Part shown: piece after piece, positions 6,340 to 6,672 of the stretch
Position numbering within the stretch: position 1 is the first letter of the stretch
How the letters are laid out: each line of letters opens with the position of its first letter
From: Lachnospiraceae bacterium UBA7598
Lineage (GTDB): Bacteria; Bacillota; Clostridia; Lachnospirales; Lachnospiraceae
Direction: 5' to 3'
Length of the DNA stretch: 6,672 nt
Assembly: GCA_002474415.1 (NCBI GenBank)
Contig: DLQV01000280.1
Span: forward strand, 1-6,672
Position numbers and translations under genes: made by a program
Notes under the pieces: model-generated
The model's input: only the letters and a program-made list of their open reading frames with translations
Told to the model about the DNA's origin: nothing
The model's database searches: none

Positions 6340-6672
6340 CCGGATTTTCTGTGCTTTTTCCAGAAACAGTGGCTGGTGCGTGGCGATAAACAGATAGCGG
6401 CTGTACCAGTAATTGCGGATATATTCCGTGTCTTCTTCTTTGGCGTATACATTGAAACTGTCATCGACATAAGTGTACGTGAGAGAAAAATCGGTAAGCA
6501 GGAAAATGCTGTCGCATACAACCAGAGGAAAAGCGTCTCCGGTATCGGAAAGTTCTTTTAAATCCGAAATGATAGAGATTTTTGCAGCCGGATTTTCCTC
6601 TGTAATTTTAAGTTGCAGGCGGCTGGCAAGTGCTGGAAGATGATTGCTTACAATAACAAATTTCTCATGCTG
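6328..6672 (-). CDS. Unknown protein, C-terminal part (5' end beyond the right edge)
   Basis: Reading the minus strand from 6672, a frame stays open for 114 codons to the TAA at 6330-6328; the start lies outside the window. I do not recognise the family. The fragment begins with a hydrophobic strand (KFVIVSN), then a helix (LPALASRLQLKI), a second strand (AKISIIS), a third strand (PLVVCDSIFLLTD), a Tyr/Asp-rich stretch, and a C-terminal amphipathic helix containing NYWYSRYLFIATHQPLF. The strand-helix-strand order suggests an alpha/beta domain such as a Rossmann-like or PTS-IIB-like fold, perhaps the sensor half of a regulator; this is a guess from pattern only. There is no signal peptide or membrane segment in this part. 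Codon use looks like that of its neighbours, and the composition is protein-like, unlike the Arg/Cys/His-rich shadow frames. It converges on nudC with a 12-base overlap and no clear terminator between. Confidence 0.7.
   Translation of the reverse strand, partial: QHEKFVIVSNHLPALASRLQLKITEENPAAKISIISDLKELSDTGDAFPLVVCDSIFLLTDFSLTYTYVDDSFNVYAKEEDTEYIRNYWYSRYLFIATHQPLFLEKAQKIRSGS

Noticed and set aside
6346..6366. Possible terminator hairpin after nudC (TTTCTG ... CAGAAA)
   Set aside because: The stem is only 6 base pairs and AT-rich with a 9-base loop, no T-run follows, and it lies inside the minus-strand coding frame.
6376..6561. A 61-codon + strand frame after nudC
   Set aside because: It lies opposite the open minus-strand frame, which has the more protein-like composition, and has no convincing ribosome binding site.

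Overview
The window looks like chromosomal DNA of a spore-forming, gut-type Firmicute, most likely a Lachnospiraceae-like Clostridia. The grounds are moderate GC with AT-rich codon choice, strong AGGAGG-type ribosome binding sites, TTG starts, a spore photoproduct lyase-like gene, and protein sequences that resemble Clostridia versions of these families. This placement is an inference from recalled family resemblance; no search was run. I see no tRNA, rRNA, CRISPR array, insertion sequence, prophage gene or attachment site.

Layout, left to right on the + strand: the last 39 codons of an FAD-dependent oxidoreductase (1-120); a nucleosidase/phosphorylase-like protein related to MTA/SAH nucleosidase (117-1040, TTG start); a spore photoproduct lyase-family radical SAM protein (1012-2043, TTG start); a short-chain dehydrogenase/reductase (2036-2746); a phosphinothricin-acetyltransferase-like GNAT enzyme (2753-3334); a SulP-family anion transporter with a STAS domain and an unusual charged repeat tail (3331-5451); and a NudC-type Nudix NAD+ diphosphatase (5482-6339). 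The right edge holds the 3' part of a minus-strand gene (6328-6672) of unknown function. It runs off the window and meets nudC tail to tail with a 12-base overlap.

The seven + strand genes are packed as one probable operon. Junctions are overlaps of 4, 29, 8 and 4 bases and gaps of 6 and 30 bases. No terminator or promoter is visible between them, so the operon promoter probably lies left of the window. Almost every base is coding.

The functions read as a mixed housekeeping or stress cluster: redox enzymes (FAD enzyme, SDR), nucleoside and dinucleotide clean-up (nucleosidase-like, NudC), DNA photolesion repair (SPL-like), an acetyltransferase and an anion transporter. The tightest functional pair is the nucleosidase-like gene and the radical SAM gene. 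Radical SAM chemistry can release 5'-deoxyadenosine, which MTA/SAH nucleosidases are known to cleave, so a helper role is a reasonable but unproven idea.

The most unusual structure is the C-terminal tail of the SulP protein: a run of seven 11-residue (hendecad) repeats after the STAS domain. The rest is a fairly ordinary chromosomal operon, and I do not see a clear new defence or mobile system.
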